Shown: positions 31,836 through 41,179 of the stretch, piece by piece
Position numbering within the stretch: the stretch's first letter is position 1
Layout: every line of letters starts with the position of its first letter
NCBI RefSeq assembly: GCF_017303155.1
Contig: NZ_JAEKJR010000002.1
Span: 1,798,001-1,862,000, forward strand
Length of the DNA stretch: 64,000 nucleotides
Direction: 5' to 3'
Source of the DNA: Microbulbifer salipaludis
Lineage (GTDB): Bacteria > Pseudomonadota > Gammaproteobacteria > Pseudomonadales > Cellvibrionaceae
Notes under the pieces: model-generated
Told to the model about the DNA's origin: nothing
The model's database searches: none
What the model saw: the letters and a program-made list of their open reading frames with translations, nothing else
Made by a program: the position numbers and the translations under genes

Positions 31836-33267
31836 GGTTCTTCAACTCGGGTTTCAATTCAAGGGTGTATTCATCAAATTGCTGAAAGTAATCGTTACTG
31901 GCCACTTCGCCGGTAAAGTGCACCTCCATAAACGGGCCGCTGCCGTCCTGGGATACGGCCGCAGCCTCCAGCGCATGGCTCATAGCCAGCAGATCACGCG
32001 CATCCTTGAGCGGGAGATCGCGGCTGTTTACTCGCTGCCCGCGACCCAGTGCGGCGGAAAGGTAATTGCGCAGGTCGCTACTATTAAAATTGAACGCCTG
32101 ATCCAGCAACTGCTGCAACAGGATGTCCCGCTGACTGTGTTCATCAATCGGCGCCTCATCGGCGACCAGGGTATTCACCGGCTGACGACGGTTGCGCTGC
32201 CAGAGTTGTGTTTGCTTGGGGTCGTACAACCGCAACTGGAAGGCTGCCAGCTGATCGCCCAGCTGCGACAGCATTTGATCGCGGTTAGGCGCGCTTCCCA
32301 GATCCTGGCACAAATCAGTAAACGCGCCTTCGGTACCGCTTTGCAAATAGCTGAGCTGACGAATGATGATCTCTGCGCGCTTGGTAAAACCCTGCAGAGC
32401 CTGACGCAGCGCGGGCAGCTTTACCTCGCAGGCGCGGCGCATCCGGTCTTCAATGGTATCCAGCATCAGCCAGAGTACGGACTGCCCTTCGATATAAAGC
32501 TCCGGCAATTGCTGGCGTAGCCGGCGCTCCCATTCCGCCTTCTTGTCATTATCCTTGCGCCGAATCTGCGCGATCACACGGCCGATTCTGTCCCGGTGCT
32601 TTTCAACACTGTCTGCGGAAAGGCGGATGGCCAGGTCCGGCTGAAACCGGCTCTCCATAAAGGAAAAGAATTCATCGGTCGCCTGCTGCACCAGGATCTG
32701 CGCTTCTACTTCCCGCACCATTTCCCGCTTGCGCTCTTCCAGCTCCGCAATCATGTCGGTGAAGTCGGCAACGATGCGCTCGGAGTACTCCCAGGCATCG
32801 ATCAGGTCGTAGACTTCGCCACGGCTGGCGAAAGCTTCCAGTGCATTGAGGGTATTGCGGGTATTGCGGTGGCGGGTGCGCACCCGGGTACTGTTGAGCT
32901 CAACCAGGGGCTGCGTGAACAATCGGCCACGGCGACTAAAGGGATAGGAAACAGAAAGTGTGGCGCTGTCGACCAGCTTCTCCAGCCAGCCGAACTCCAC
33001 CAGGCTATTCAGCACCCACACGGACTGCTCGCGCAATCCGCGAAAGCGGCCCTCCGGCTCCGCACTGCCATCACTGTCCAGTTGCGGGGCGCGGGTAAGC
33101 GCTTCGGCAAAGATCTCCAGTATCTGCTCGCGGGTCAGCGATTCGCCGTAGTCGGCCTTGGTCGTATACAGGCGCTCATACAACAGGCGCAGGCACTCCA
33201 CCACCTGCTCCCGATACTTACCGGTGAGCGGACGGAAGAAATGCTGGTAGGAATCTGCAAAAAACAA
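31828..33267 (-). CDS. mksF: Wadjet/Mks kleisin-like subunit (JetA/MksF-like)
   Basis: The 479-residue protein matches the JetA/MksF (MukF-like kleisin) family. The opening DSYQHFFRPLTGKYREQVVE is the characteristic FFxPLTG start. An N-terminal winged-helix region, SRRGRLFTQPLVELNSTRVR and a long helical middle follow, and the C-terminus binds the SMC head. The frame is bounded by a stop just upstream, and the best start is TTG at 33267 with GGAAG 8 nt before it. It heads the mksFEB operon and follows a DUF3012 lipoprotein gene by 27 nt. Confidence 0.87.
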   Translation of the reverse strand: MFFADSYQHFFRPLTGKYREQVVECLRLLYERLYTTKADYGESLTREQILEIFAEALTRAPQLDSDGSAEPEGRFRGLREQSVWVLNSLVEFGWLEKLVDSATLSVSYPFSRRGRLFTQPLVELNSTRVRTRHRNTRNTLNALEAFASRGEVYDLIDAWEYSERIVADFTDMIAELEERKREMVREVEAQILVQQATDEFFSFMESRFQPDLAIRLSADSVEKHRDRIGRVIAQIRRKDNDKKAEWERRLRQQLPELYIEGQSVLWLMLDTIEDRMRRACEVKLPALRQALQGFTKRAEIIIRQLSYLQSGTEGAFTDLCQDLGSAPNRDQMLSQLGDQLAAFQLRLYDPKQTQLWQRNRRQPVNTLVADEAPIDEHSQRDILLQQLLDQAFNFNSSDLRNYLSAALGRGQRVNSRDLPLKDARDLLAMSHALEAAAVSQDGSGPFMEVHFTGEVASNDYFQQFDEYTLELKPELKNRD

Positions 33268-33294
33268 CGGGCAGGCTTCCGTGGCGTCGGTTAC

Positions 33295-33483
33295 TTACTG
33301 GTCGTCCGGCTTCTGGTTCAGGACACAGAACTTGGTGTAGTCACCGGCATCGTTGAAGCTCCACTCCCCTTTGGGGGTTTTGTCCATCTTCTTGCACCAG
33401 GCCTCAGAGCCACGCTTGGGTTCGCAGGCGGTCAAGGTGATGACAGCGAGAATAGCGGTGATGATGGTCAGGTATTGTTTCAT
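33295..33483 (-). CDS. DUF3012 small lipoprotein
   Basis: The 62-residue protein has a lipoprotein signal peptide (MKQYLTIITAILAVITLTAC) with lipobox LTAC, and a mature part EPKRGSEAWCKKMDKTPKGE ending in FCVLNQKPDDQ, the DUF3012 pattern with two conserved cysteines that could form a disulfide. Function is unknown. It lies 27 nt upstream of mksF in the same direction, so co-transcription is possible. An in-frame ATG at 33507 would give an unlikely longer N-terminus. Confidence 0.78.
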   Translation of the reverse strand: MKQYLTIITAILAVITLTACEPKRGSEAWCKKMDKTPKGEWSFNDAGDYTKFCVLNQKPDDQ

Positions 33484-33551
33484 GGTCGACGACTCTCTGA
33501 TTTTCATTTTTTTCGGTTGCTACGGGCGCCATGCAGTGCCACGCAGGGCTA

Positions 33552-34928
33552 TTACTCCCTGCGCCACTTGGTACCTTCGCGACTGTCTTCCAGTACGACG
33601 CCCTGAGCCTTGAGTTCCTCACGGATTTCATCGGCGCGCGCGAAATTTTTGTCTTTCTTGCTCTGTTGGCGCTCTGCAATCAGGGCCTCGATATCGCCCT
33701 CACTGATCACATCGTCACCACTGCGGGACTGCTTGAACCAGGCGTCCGCATCCAACTGGAGGATTCCCAGCATCGCGGCCGCCGCGAGCAACTGTCCTTT
33801 CAGTGCAGGTTTATCCGCGTCGGCGGCCTTGTTCAGCTCACGCGCCATCTGGTGCAGCTCACTGATGGCGATGGGTGTGTTCAGGTCATCGTGCAGCGCG
33901 GCCATAAACGCGGAGTCGTTCAGGTCGGCGGTCGCCGCCTCAACGTCCTGGGTTTCGCGCAGCGCACCGTAAAGACCGTCCAGCGTCCGCCAGGCTTGAT
34001 CCAGCAGATCGGCGCTGAAATTCAATTCGGAACGATAATGGGCGGAAAGCAGAGCAAAGCGCAGCACCTCTCCGGGATACTGCTGGAGTAGATCGTTGAC
34101 CATGCGGAAGTTGCCCAAAGACTTGGACATCTTCTCGCCATCGATATTGACGTAGCCGTTGTGCATCCAGTAACGCACAAAATCCACCCCGTTCGCGCAG
34201 CAGCTCTGGGCGCGCTCGTTTTCATGGTGCGGGAAGGTCAGGTCACGGCCACCACCGTGGATATCAATGGTATCCCCGAGGTGCTTCTTGATCATCGCCG
34301 AACATTCCAGATGCCAGCCCGGGCGACCGCGGCCCCAGGGGCTTTCCCAGCCCGGTTCATCGTCTGCGGAAGGCTTCCACAGCACAAAGTCGCCGGCGTA
34401 CTTCTTGTACGGAGCAACTTCTACCCGCGCACCGGCAAGCATATCGTCGAGGGAGCGCTTGGAAAGCTTGCCGTAGTCGTCCATGGACTGCACCGCGAAC
34501 AGCACGTGCCCTTCCGCCGCATAGGCATTGCCCTTTTCCACCAGCCTTTCGATCATGGCGATCATTTCTGGCAGGTGCTCGGTGGCGTAGGGGGTGATGT
34601 CCGGCTGCAGGTTGTTCAGGGCCTGCATGTCTTCGAAATAGGCTTGCGCAAAGCGCGCACTCAGTACGCCAATCTCTTCGCCATTTTCCCGCGCGGTATT
34701 CATGATCTTGTCGTCAATATCCGTGATATTGCGTGCGTAGACCACATCGCTGTATTCCGCTTTCAGAATCCGGTACAGGGTATCGAACACCACCGCCGGC
34801 CGTGCGTTGCCGATGTGCACGCGGTTGTACACAGTCGGGCCACACACGTACATGCGCACGCGATTTTCCTGCAGCGGTGTAAACAGTTCCTTCTTGCCGG
34901 AGAACGTATTGTGGAGATGTAAAGCCAT
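33552..34928 (-). CDS. cysS: Cysteine--tRNA ligase
   Basis: The 458-residue enzyme is class I cysteinyl-tRNA synthetase. The HIGH motif appears as HIGNARPA after YVCGPTVYN, which carries the first zinc cysteine; KMSKS is [10 protein letters not shown], and the zinc-binding WHLECSAMI and [15 protein letters not shown] segments are intact. Length is close to E. coli CysS (461). Its ATG lies 6 nt after the glnS stop, making a glnS-cysS operon, as in Pseudomonas relatives that I recall. Confidence 0.98.
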   Translation of the reverse strand: MALHLHNTFSGKKELFTPLQENRVRMYVCGPTVYNRVHIGNARPAVVFDTLYRILKAEYSDVVYARNITDIDDKIMNTARENGEEIGVLSARFAQAYFEDMQALNNLQPDITPYATEHLPEMIAMIERLVEKGNAYAAEGHVLFAVQSMDDYGKLSKRSLDDMLAGARVEVAPYKKYAGDFVLWKPSADDEPGWESPWGRGRPGWHLECSAMIKKHLGDTIDIHGGGRDLTFPHHENERAQSCCANGVDFVRYWMHNGYVNIDGEKMSKSLGNFRMVNDLLQQYPGEVLRFALLSAHYRSELNFSADLLDQAWRTLDGLYGALRETQDVEAATADLNDSAFMAALHDDLNTPIAISELHQMARELNKAADADKPALKGQLLAAAAMLGILQLDADAWFKQSRSGDDVISEGDIEALIAERQQSKKDKNFARADEIREELKAQGVVLEDSREGTKWRRE

Positions 34929-34934
34929 TACTTC

Positions 34935-36608
34935 TTACTTGTTTTGCTCTTTTGCCCAGGAATCCCGCAGGCCAATGGTGCGGTTGAAGACCGGTTTCTC
35001 GGCGGTGCCGTATTTGCTGTCGCGGCAAAAATAACCGTTGCGCTCGAACTGGTAACCCTGCTCCGGTTGTGCCTGGGCAAGACCGATTTCCGCCTTACAG
35101 CCGGTGAGAATTTTCAGGTTGTCCGGATTCACGGACTCCAGGAAATTTTTGTCACCCACATCCGGCGATTCCTCGTTAAACAGCCGGTCGTACAAACGCA
35201 CTTCACAATCGACGTGGTTGTCTGCGGAAACCCAGTGGATCACGCCCTTCGGCTTGACACCATCCGCCGGATCCTTGCCGAGGGTATCCAGATCAACCGA
35301 GCACAGGATTTCAACAACATCGCAGGCATCGTTCTTGATCACTTCCTCAGCCTGGATCACGTAGGCGTTGCGCAGCCGGACTTTTTTGCCCAGCACCAGG
35401 CGCTTGTATTTCTTGTTGGCTTCCTCGCGGAAGTCTTCCTGCTCGATATACAGAGTTTTTCCAAACGGCAGCGTACGGGCCGGCAGGTCTTCGCGCACCG
35501 GGTGACCGGGGGCGCTCAGCATTTCCTGCTGATCTTCCGGGTAATTGGTGAGCGTGACCTTGAGCGGCTCCATCACACACATGGCGCGCGGCGCCTTTTT
35601 ATCCAGATCGTCACGGATGGCATATTCCAGCATGCCCACATCCACGGTGGAGTCGGAGCGGGTGACGCCGATCATTTCGCAAAACTGGCGAATGGACGCG
35701 GGCGTTACGCCGCGGCGGCGCAAACCGGAGATGGTCGGCATGCGCGGGTCGTCCCAACCGTCGACGAAACCTTCGTCCACCAGCTGCTTGAGCTTGCGCT
35801 TGGACACCACAGTGTAATTCAGGTGCAGCCGGGCAAACTCGTACTGGCGCGGGCGTGCAGGCACCGGCAGGTTTTCGATAAACCAGTCGTACAGTGGCTT
35901 GTGGTCTTCGAACTCCAGGGTGCAGATAGAGTGGCTGATACCCTCGATCGCGTCCGACTGGCCGTGGGCGAAGTCATAGCTCGGGTAGACACACCATTTA
36001 TCACCGGTCTGGTGGTGCGCCATCTTCTTGATGCGGTAGATGATCGGGTCGCGCAGGTTGATGTTCGGCGCCGCCATGTCGATCTTTGCCCGCAAGCTGC
36101 AGCTTCCCTCATCGAACTCGCCGGCGGCCATGCGCGCGAACAGATCCAGGTTTTCCTCTACCGAGCGATCGCGGAAGGGGCTGTTCTTGCCTGGCTCCTT
36201 CAGTGTGCCACGATATTCGCGGGCCTGTTCCGGGGAAAGATCACAAACGTAGGCCTTGCCCTCCTTGATGAGGTGGATGGCCCACTGGTGCAGCTGATCG
36301 AAATAGTCCGAGGTGTACTTTACATCGCCGGCCCATTCGAAACCGAGCCACGATACGTCGCGCTTGATCGCGTCTACGTATTCCTCTTCCTCTTTGGCCG
36401 GGTTGGTATCGTCGAAGCGCAGGTTGCATTGACCACCAAACTCCTTCGCCAGGCCAAAATTTAGACAGATCGATTTGGCGTGGCCGATATGCAGGTACCC
36501 GTTCGGTTCCGGGGGGAAACGGGTGCTCAGCTGGCTGACCCGGCCGGCGGCCAGGTCTTCACGGATGATGTTCTGTAAAAAGTGAGCGGGCTTGCTCTCG
36601 GATGTCAT
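34935..36608 (-). CDS. glnS: Glutamine--tRNA ligase
   Basis: The 557-residue enzyme is class I glutaminyl-tRNA synthetase: [20 protein letters not shown] contains HIGH and VVSKRKL is the KMSKS counterpart. The sequence continues with the beta-barrel anticodon-binding domains. Length is close to E. coli GlnS (554). I start it at ATG 36608 ([20 protein letters not shown]); the longer open frame to 36686 has no family support. It is divergent from ppiB and followed by cysS. Confidence 0.98.
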   Translation of the reverse strand: MTSESKPAHFLQNIIREDLAAGRVSQLSTRFPPEPNGYLHIGHAKSICLNFGLAKEFGGQCNLRFDDTNPAKEEEEYVDAIKRDVSWLGFEWAGDVKYTSDYFDQLHQWAIHLIKEGKAYVCDLSPEQAREYRGTLKEPGKNSPFRDRSVEENLDLFARMAAGEFDEGSCSLRAKIDMAAPNINLRDPIIYRIKKMAHHQTGDKWCVYPSYDFAHGQSDAIEGISHSICTLEFEDHKPLYDWFIENLPVPARPRQYEFARLHLNYTVVSKRKLKQLVDEGFVDGWDDPRMPTISGLRRRGVTPASIRQFCEMIGVTRSDSTVDVGMLEYAIRDDLDKKAPRAMCVMEPLKVTLTNYPEDQQEMLSAPGHPVREDLPARTLPFGKTLYIEQEDFREEANKKYKRLVLGKKVRLRNAYVIQAEEVIKNDACDVVEILCSVDLDTLGKDPADGVKPKGVIHWVSADNHVDCEVRLYDRLFNEESPDVGDKNFLESVNPDNLKILTGCKAEIGLAQAQPEQGYQFERNGYFCRDSKYGTAEKPVFNRTIGLRDSWAKEQNK

Positions 36609-36774
36609 GGCTTTCTCTATGGTTACAGCTACACAAACTAAGCCGCGCAGTATAACGCAGATGGCCGCCACCGCATGGGTTTTCATTGGGCCCTTGTGGG
36701 CTCCAATGGCAGTTTGCGTGGATCTGTGAACAGAGTATCATGCCGCCCCAAACCGACCCCGGACAGGACTCTTT

Positions 36775-37284
36775 ATGATCACTCTGCACACCACTCACGG
36801 CGACATTGCTATCGAACTGGACTTTGACAAGGCGCCGAAGACCGCCGCCAACTTCCTCCAGTACTGCCGTGACGACTTCTACACCGGCACGATCTTCCAC
36901 CGCGTGATCAACAACTTCATGATCCAGGGCGGCGGCATGACCCCGAACATGGACCAGAAGCCCACCCGCGACGCCATCGAGAACGAAGCGGACAACGGCC
37001 TGAAAAACGATACCGGCACCCTGGCCATGGCACGCACCATGGATCCGCACTCGGCAACTGCTCAGTTTTTCATCAATGTGAACGACAACGACTTCCTGAA
37101 CTTCCGCGCCAAGGATGCCCAGGGCTGGGGTTACTGCGTGTTTGGCAAAGTGGTTGACGGCATGGACGTGGTGAACAAGATCAAGGAAGTGGCCACCGGC
37201 AGCAATGGCTTCCACCAGGACGTGCCTACGGAAACCATCGAAATCACCCGCGTTACCATTTCTGACGCTTACGCAGACAAGTAA
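36775..37284 (+). CDS. ppiB: Peptidyl-prolyl cis-trans isomerase B (cyclophilin)
   Basis: The 169-residue cytosolic cyclophilin shows the family core [14 protein letters not shown] with the catalytic Arg, [20 protein letters not shown] and the substrate-pocket residues [11 protein letters not shown]. It has no signal peptide, so it is the cytoplasmic PpiB rather than periplasmic PpiA. The Shine-Dalgarno AGGA precedes ATG 36775. It is followed by lpxH 44 nt downstream, the order known from Pseudomonas relatives. Confidence 0.96.
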   Translation: MITLHTTHGDIAIELDFDKAPKTAANFLQYCRDDFYTGTIFHRVINNFMIQGGGMTPNMDQKPTRDAIENEADNGLKNDTGTLAMARTMDPHSATAQFFINVNDNDFLNFRAKDAQGWGYCVFGKVVDGMDVVNKIKEVATGSNGFHQDVPTETIEITRVTISDAYADK

Positions 37285-37328
37285 ACCAGCCAACGACGGC
37301 TTTGGCGGCAAACGGGCGGAGTAGACCA

Positions 37329-38075
37329 GTGGCAACCTACCTGATTTCAGACCTGCACCTGGACGCATCCCGCCCGGAAATTACCCGGGCCTTTTACCAG
37401 TTTCTTGAAGGGCCCGCCGCCGGAGCGGAAGCGCTCTATATTCTCGGCGACTTCTTCGAGGTCTGGATCGGCGACGACGATGACGCACCGCTCGCGGAAG
37501 AAGTCGCTCTCCGCCTCAAGCGCTATAGCGAAGCTGGCACCGACGTATTCCTGATGCACGGCAACCGGGATTTCCTGCTGGGTGAGGAATACGCCCTGCG
37601 ATGCGGTGCCACCCTCCTGCCGGACCCCAGTCTGGTCACCCTCGCCGGCCACCCGGTGCTCCTGATGCACGGTGACAGCCTGTGCACCCGAGACCAGGAG
37701 TACATGGCCTTCCGCCAGCAGGCGCGCAATCCGCAATGGCAACAGGCACTGCTGGCCAAGCCTCTGGCAGAGCGCCGTCAGATCGCCGCCCAGATCCGAT
37801 CGGTCTCCAAGTCCATGAACAGCAGCAAGGCGGAAGACATCATGGATGTAACGCCGGAGGAAGTGCACAAGGTGATGCGTGACCACCAGGTACGCACCCT
37901 GATTCACGGCCACACGCATCGCCCCGCCCGCCACGCCCTGACCATTGATGACCAGGCGGCGGAGCGGCTTGTGCTCGGTGACTGGGGCGAACTGGGGTGG
38001 TGCATACGCGCCGACGACGCAGGGGAGCCGGGCCACAAGGGGCTTGAACTGATCCACTGGCCCACGGCAGACTAG
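37329..38075 (+). CDS. lpxH: UDP-2,3-diacylglucosamine diphosphatase
   Basis: The 248-residue enzyme is LpxH, which hydrolyses UDP-2,3-diacylglucosamine to lipid X in lipid A synthesis at the inner membrane. Calcineurin-type metal motifs are complete: SDLHLD, GDFFEVW, GNRDFLL, MHGDSLC and HGHTHRPA. The start is GTG at 37329 with GGAG 7 nt upstream, giving MATYLISDLH; a TTG further up lacks support. Size is close to E. coli LpxH (240). Confidence 0.96.
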   Translation: MATYLISDLHLDASRPEITRAFYQFLEGPAAGAEALYILGDFFEVWIGDDDDAPLAEEVALRLKRYSEAGTDVFLMHGNRDFLLGEEYALRCGATLLPDPSLVTLAGHPVLLMHGDSLCTRDQEYMAFRQQARNPQWQQALLAKPLAERRQIAAQIRSVSKSMNSSKAEDIMDVTPEEVHKVMRDHQVRTLIHGHTHRPARHALTIDDQAAERLVLGDWGELGWCIRADDAGEPGHKGLELIHWPTAD

Positions 38076-38117
38076 CGCTTCACGAGTATTACGCGCCAGG
38101 GATCAGGAGTCTGCCAG

Positions 38118-39287
38118 TTGTCACCTTTAAACATGTTGCGCAAGCGAGTACTGATTCTTGGCGGCTACGGCACCTTCGGCAGCCGCATTGCTGAAATGCT
38201 CAGCGACGAGCCTGGCCTCCACATCATTCTCGCCGGACACGATCGCTTCAAAGCCACACTTCTCGCCGATCGCCTGCAACAGCAGCCTGCCGACGGCGAT
38301 TCGCCCGCCTGCACCTTCGAAGGTCTGCGCCTCGACCACCACTCTGTGAATCTTGCCGCCCAGCTCAAGGCCCTGAATCTCGACCTGCTAATTCATTGCG
38401 CGGGCCCCTTCCAGCAACAGGGTTACCATGTACCGGAAGCCTGTATCGCAAACGGCATCCACTACCTGGACATTGCGGACGCAACCGAGTTTGTGGGCAA
38501 CATCGCAACTCTGGACCAGAGAGCCATCAAGTCCGGGGCTTCCGTCATCAGCGGCGCGAGCAGCCTGCCCGCCCTGAGCTCCGCGGTACTCAAGGTCCTC
38601 AGTGCATCATTCACACACATCGAGGACGTCGACATCAGCATTGCCCCCGCGCACCGCATCAGTCGCGGCCTCGCAACGGTGCGTGCCGGGTTTGAGTCAT
38701 TGGGGAAAACACTGACGCTGACCCGCGACGGTCAGCCGGTGGCAAGCTATGCCGGTGACGACTTGCGGAAAGTCACACTGGGTCACCCGGTGGGCAAGCG
38801 CCTGGTGTGCAACTTCGATGTGCCCGACCTGAAGCTTGCGCCAGAACACATGCCCGGGATAAAAAACCTGCACTTCGGCACCGGAGTACAACCCCGCCCG
38901 CTGCAGTGGGGACTGGCCTTGTGCGCGCGCCTCGCACGCATTCGCCGACCGACATTTCTGCCCGACCCATTGCCCCACTTCGCACGCCTCGGACATTGGC
39001 TGGCCGCGCGCTGGCCCGGGGGCAGCAATCACGGCGGCATGCTCATTGAAGTCAGCGGAGAATTAGACGGCCGCCGCGCCCAGGCGCGCTGGCAGATTCT
39101 TGGACTCAACGGCGATGGCCCGTGGATTCCCGCAGCGCCCGCCGCTGCCATGGCACGCAAGCTCATTCACAGTGCGCGCGTTGCCCCCGGGGCGCGCCCC
39201 TGTTGGCAGCTGCTGTCACTGGACGAGATCCTGCGGGAACTGGCGCCCTATTCCGTAGTGACCTCAGTGGAACTTCCGGATTCCTGA
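38118..39287 (+). CDS. Saccharopine dehydrogenase-like NAD(P)-binding protein
   Basis: The 389-residue protein has an N-terminal Rossmann domain with GGYGTFGSRIAEML (nucleotide binding) and HCAGPFQQQGYHVPEACIAN, typical of the saccharopine dehydrogenase NADP-binding family. The C-terminal half is a larger catalytic-like domain. Substrate is unknown; relatives are called saccharopine dehydrogenase or enoyl reductase-like without proof. AGGAG sits 7 nt before TTG 38118 and 22 nt before the ATG at 38133, so I chose TTG. It follows lpxH closely and may share its operon. Confidence 0.82.
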   Translation: MSPLNMLRKRVLILGGYGTFGSRIAEMLSDEPGLHIILAGHDRFKATLLADRLQQQPADGDSPACTFEGLRLDHHSVNLAAQLKALNLDLLIHCAGPFQQQGYHVPEACIANGIHYLDIADATEFVGNIATLDQRAIKSGASVISGASSLPALSSAVLKVLSASFTHIEDVDISIAPAHRISRGLATVRAGFESLGKTLTLTRDGQPVASYAGDDLRKVTLGHPVGKRLVCNFDVPDLKLAPEHMPGIKNLHFGTGVQPRPLQWGLALCARLARIRRPTFLPDPLPHFARLGHWLAARWPGGSNHGGMLIEVSGELDGRRAQARWQILGLNGDGPWIPAAPAAAMARKLIHSARVAPGARPCWQLLSLDEILRELAPYSVVTSVELPDS

Positions 39288-39290
39288 GCA

Positions 39291-39343
39291 CAAAAAAGCG
39301 CGAGCAATTCGCCCCGGGTATCCGGAGGCATCCTGCTCGCGCT
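39291..39343. terminator. Terminator between the saccharopine dehydrogenase-like gene and the carbonic anhydrase gene
   Basis: AGCGCGAGCA (39297-39306) pairs with TGCTCGCGCT (39334-39343). On the leftward transcript the stem is followed by a T-run (the plus strand has AAAAAA at 39292-39297), so it mainly terminates the carbonic anhydrase gene, and may also block the rightward message. Confidence 0.7.
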
Positions 39344-39426
39344 CTACTGGCGGTCTACCAAACCCGCCCAGCCAGTGATTCAACCAGCCCCTCTCAACCA
39401 GTCCCTCTCAACCACCGCAGGGCCTA

Positions 39427-40095
39427 TCAGCAGCAGTCGTTGCCGCCGGCCTCCGGCAGATCGCCAAAGATAGCGCGATAGCGCTCATCCATTGGCTTGA
39501 AATCGCGTGTCTGCTCGTCGAAGCAGAGCACCTCCCCGCTGCCGATGTTGTACACCCAGCCGTGCAATGTCACGCGACCACTGGCCAGCCCGGTGGCAAC
39601 CGCCGGATGCGTGCGCAGGTGCTGCAGTTGCTGGATCACATTTTCTGCCGTGACCTCATCCAGATTCTCGGTGCTCAGTGAGCCATTGCGGTCGCGCACC
39701 ACCTCGGTAGCAGAGCGGCAATGCCCCAGCCACTCCTTCACGTGCGGCAGACTCTCCAGCTTTTCAGGCTCGATGGCGCCCTTCATGGCCCCGCAGTCAG
39801 TGTGACCACACACCACGATATGGGAAACCCCCAGGGCAGCCACGGCAAATTCGATGGACGCGGTCATGCCACCGGTCTGACTGCTGTGCGGAGGCACCAC
39901 ATTCCCGGCGTTGCGGCAGATAAACAGCTCACCCGGTTCAGTCTGGGTCACCAGATTCGGGTCGATACGCGAATCCGCGCAGGTGATGAACAGCACCTCA
40001 GGGCTCTGCCCCTCAGCCAGTTCAGAAAAGCGGGCCTTCTTGGCGGGAAACACTTCCTTTTGGAACTTCGCCACTCCGGAAATCACATGATCCAT
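39427..40095 (-). CDS. can: Beta-class carbonic anhydrase
   Basis: The 222-residue enzyme interconverts CO2 and bicarbonate in the cytosol. Zinc ligands are in CADSRID (Cys and the Asp-Arg pair) and CGHTDCGAMKG (His and Cys); FICRNAGN and HLRTHPAV fit the plant-like beta class. ATG 40095 has an AGGAG Shine-Dalgarno and is followed by MDHVISGVAKFQKEVFPAKK. It ends in a Cys-Cys pair (GGNDCC). It is divergent from an OxyR-like regulator across a 120-bp A+T-rich gap with an inverted repeat, so regulation by that protein is plausible. Confidence 0.93.
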   Translation of the reverse strand: MDHVISGVAKFQKEVFPAKKARFSELAEGQSPEVLFITCADSRIDPNLVTQTEPGELFICRNAGNVVPPHSSQTGGMTASIEFAVAALGVSHIVVCGHTDCGAMKGAIEPEKLESLPHVKEWLGHCRSATEVVRDRNGSLSTENLDEVTAENVIQQLQHLRTHPAVATGLASGRVTLHGWVYNIGSGEVLCFDEQTRDFKPMDERYRAIFGDLPEAGGNDCC

Positions 40096-40144
40096 AACAA
40101 CTCCTACTGAACGGGCCTGGGCATTTAAAATGGCGCCCATTATT

Positions 40145-40200
40145 TTTTGATAGTTTAATAAGTTAAAATACTACTCACTGATAACTTTTAATTATCAAAA
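40145..40200. promoter_or_regulatory. A+T-rich divergent control region with inverted repeat TTTTGATA / TATCAAAA
   Basis: TTTTGATA (40145-40152) and TATCAAAA (40193-40200) flank a 40-bp A+T-rich segment with several T-N11-A spacings, in the gap between the carbonic anhydrase gene and the LysR-family gene. This is the usual place and composition of a LysR-type binding site; no exact consensus box can be claimed. Confidence 0.5.
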
Positions 40201-40215
40201 CGCCATGGAGCGCCG

Positions 40216-41166
40216 GTGCCAGTCCAGACTCAAGCCCCCACCCTTCGACAGATCGAATACTTTGTCACCATTGCATCCCACGCCAGCTACCGCCGCGCGG
40301 CGGAAGACCTTGGGGTCAGCCAGCCGGCGCTGACCACCCAGATACGATCGCTGGAATCCCTGCTCGGCCTGCCGCTGTTCGAGCGTTCACGTTCGGGCAC
40401 CCTGCTGACCCCGGAAGGCCGGGAGTTGCTCCCTCAGGCGCAAAAAATGCTGCTGCTGATGCGGGAATTCCGGGAGAACGCCGAAACCATCGCCCAGGGT
40501 CTCCAAACCACCTACAAGCTGGGGGTACCGCCCACGCTCGGCCCCTATCTGCTGCCCAAGGTGCTCCCGGCGCTACACGCCCGCCACCACCGACTCAAAC
40601 TGTATGTTCGTGAGGGGCCACCGCAAAGCTTATTGCGCGGTCTCGGCGACGGCACCTATGACATCGCGATTGTACCCCTGCCGGTGGAGCGCGCCGACCT
40701 GGCGGTCGAGCCACTGTTTACCGAACCACTCAAGTTCGTCGTCCCCGCAGATCACCCGCTGGCGGGAAACACTACGATTGATCCGGCTCTGCTGCGCGGG
40801 GAAAAGGTGCTCACGCTGGAAGGACACCACCACTTCCACCATCAGGTACAGGAAATCTGCCGTGACCTGGGCGCCCACCTGCAACGGGACTACGAAGGTA
40901 CCAGCCTCGACACCCTGCGGCAGATGGTCGTAATGGGCCTGGGCGTCACCTTCCTGCCAGGGCTGTATGTTCATTCAGAGATGCACGACCGCGAGGCCCT
41001 GCATGTCAGCGAGCTGCAAGGCAAACCGGTACGCCGGCTGCACGGCCTGGTGTGGCGGGCCAGCGCTCCGGGACGCAGGCTCTATCGGGAGCTGGCAGCG
41101 CACATTCGCGCGTTGGTTCGAGCGCGCTTGACTGATGTGGTGGAGGTCATCGAGGAGCACCGCTGA
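40216..41166 (+). CDS. OxyR-like LysR-family regulator without the peroxidatic cysteine
   Basis: The 316-residue protein has a winged helix at about residues 8-68 (TLRQIEYFVTIASHASYRRA) and an OxyR-like sensor domain (TSLDTLRQMVVMGLGVTFLP). In E. coli OxyR the redox pair is Cys199 and Cys208 in GHCLRDQAMGFC. Here the same span reads GHHHFHHQVQEIC: Cys208 is kept as Cys215 but Cys199 is His206 in a His-rich loop. Classical disulfide sensing is therefore impossible. GTG 40216 has GGAG close upstream. It may be a divergent paralogue sensing something else. Confidence 0.85.
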   Translation: MPVQTQAPTLRQIEYFVTIASHASYRRAAEDLGVSQPALTTQIRSLESLLGLPLFERSRSGTLLTPEGRELLPQAQKMLLLMREFRENAETIAQGLQTTYKLGVPPTLGPYLLPKVLPALHARHHRLKLYVREGPPQSLLRGLGDGTYDIAIVPLPVERADLAVEPLFTEPLKFVVPADHPLAGNTTIDPALLRGEKVLTLEGHHHFHHQVQEICRDLGAHLQRDYEGTSLDTLRQMVVMGLGVTFLPGLYVHSEMHDREALHVSELQGKPVRRLHGLVWRASAPGRRLYRELAAHIRALVRARLTDVVEVIEEHR

Positions 41167-41179
41167 CAAGACTTTTGCT

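Noticed and set aside
27451..33267. A complete Wadjet plasmid-defence system
   Set aside because: No JetD/MksG nuclease is present in the window, so only the SMC part can be claimed.
34944..36464. A 506-codon frame opposite glnS
   Set aside because: Shadow of glnS; no domain and no ribosome site of note.
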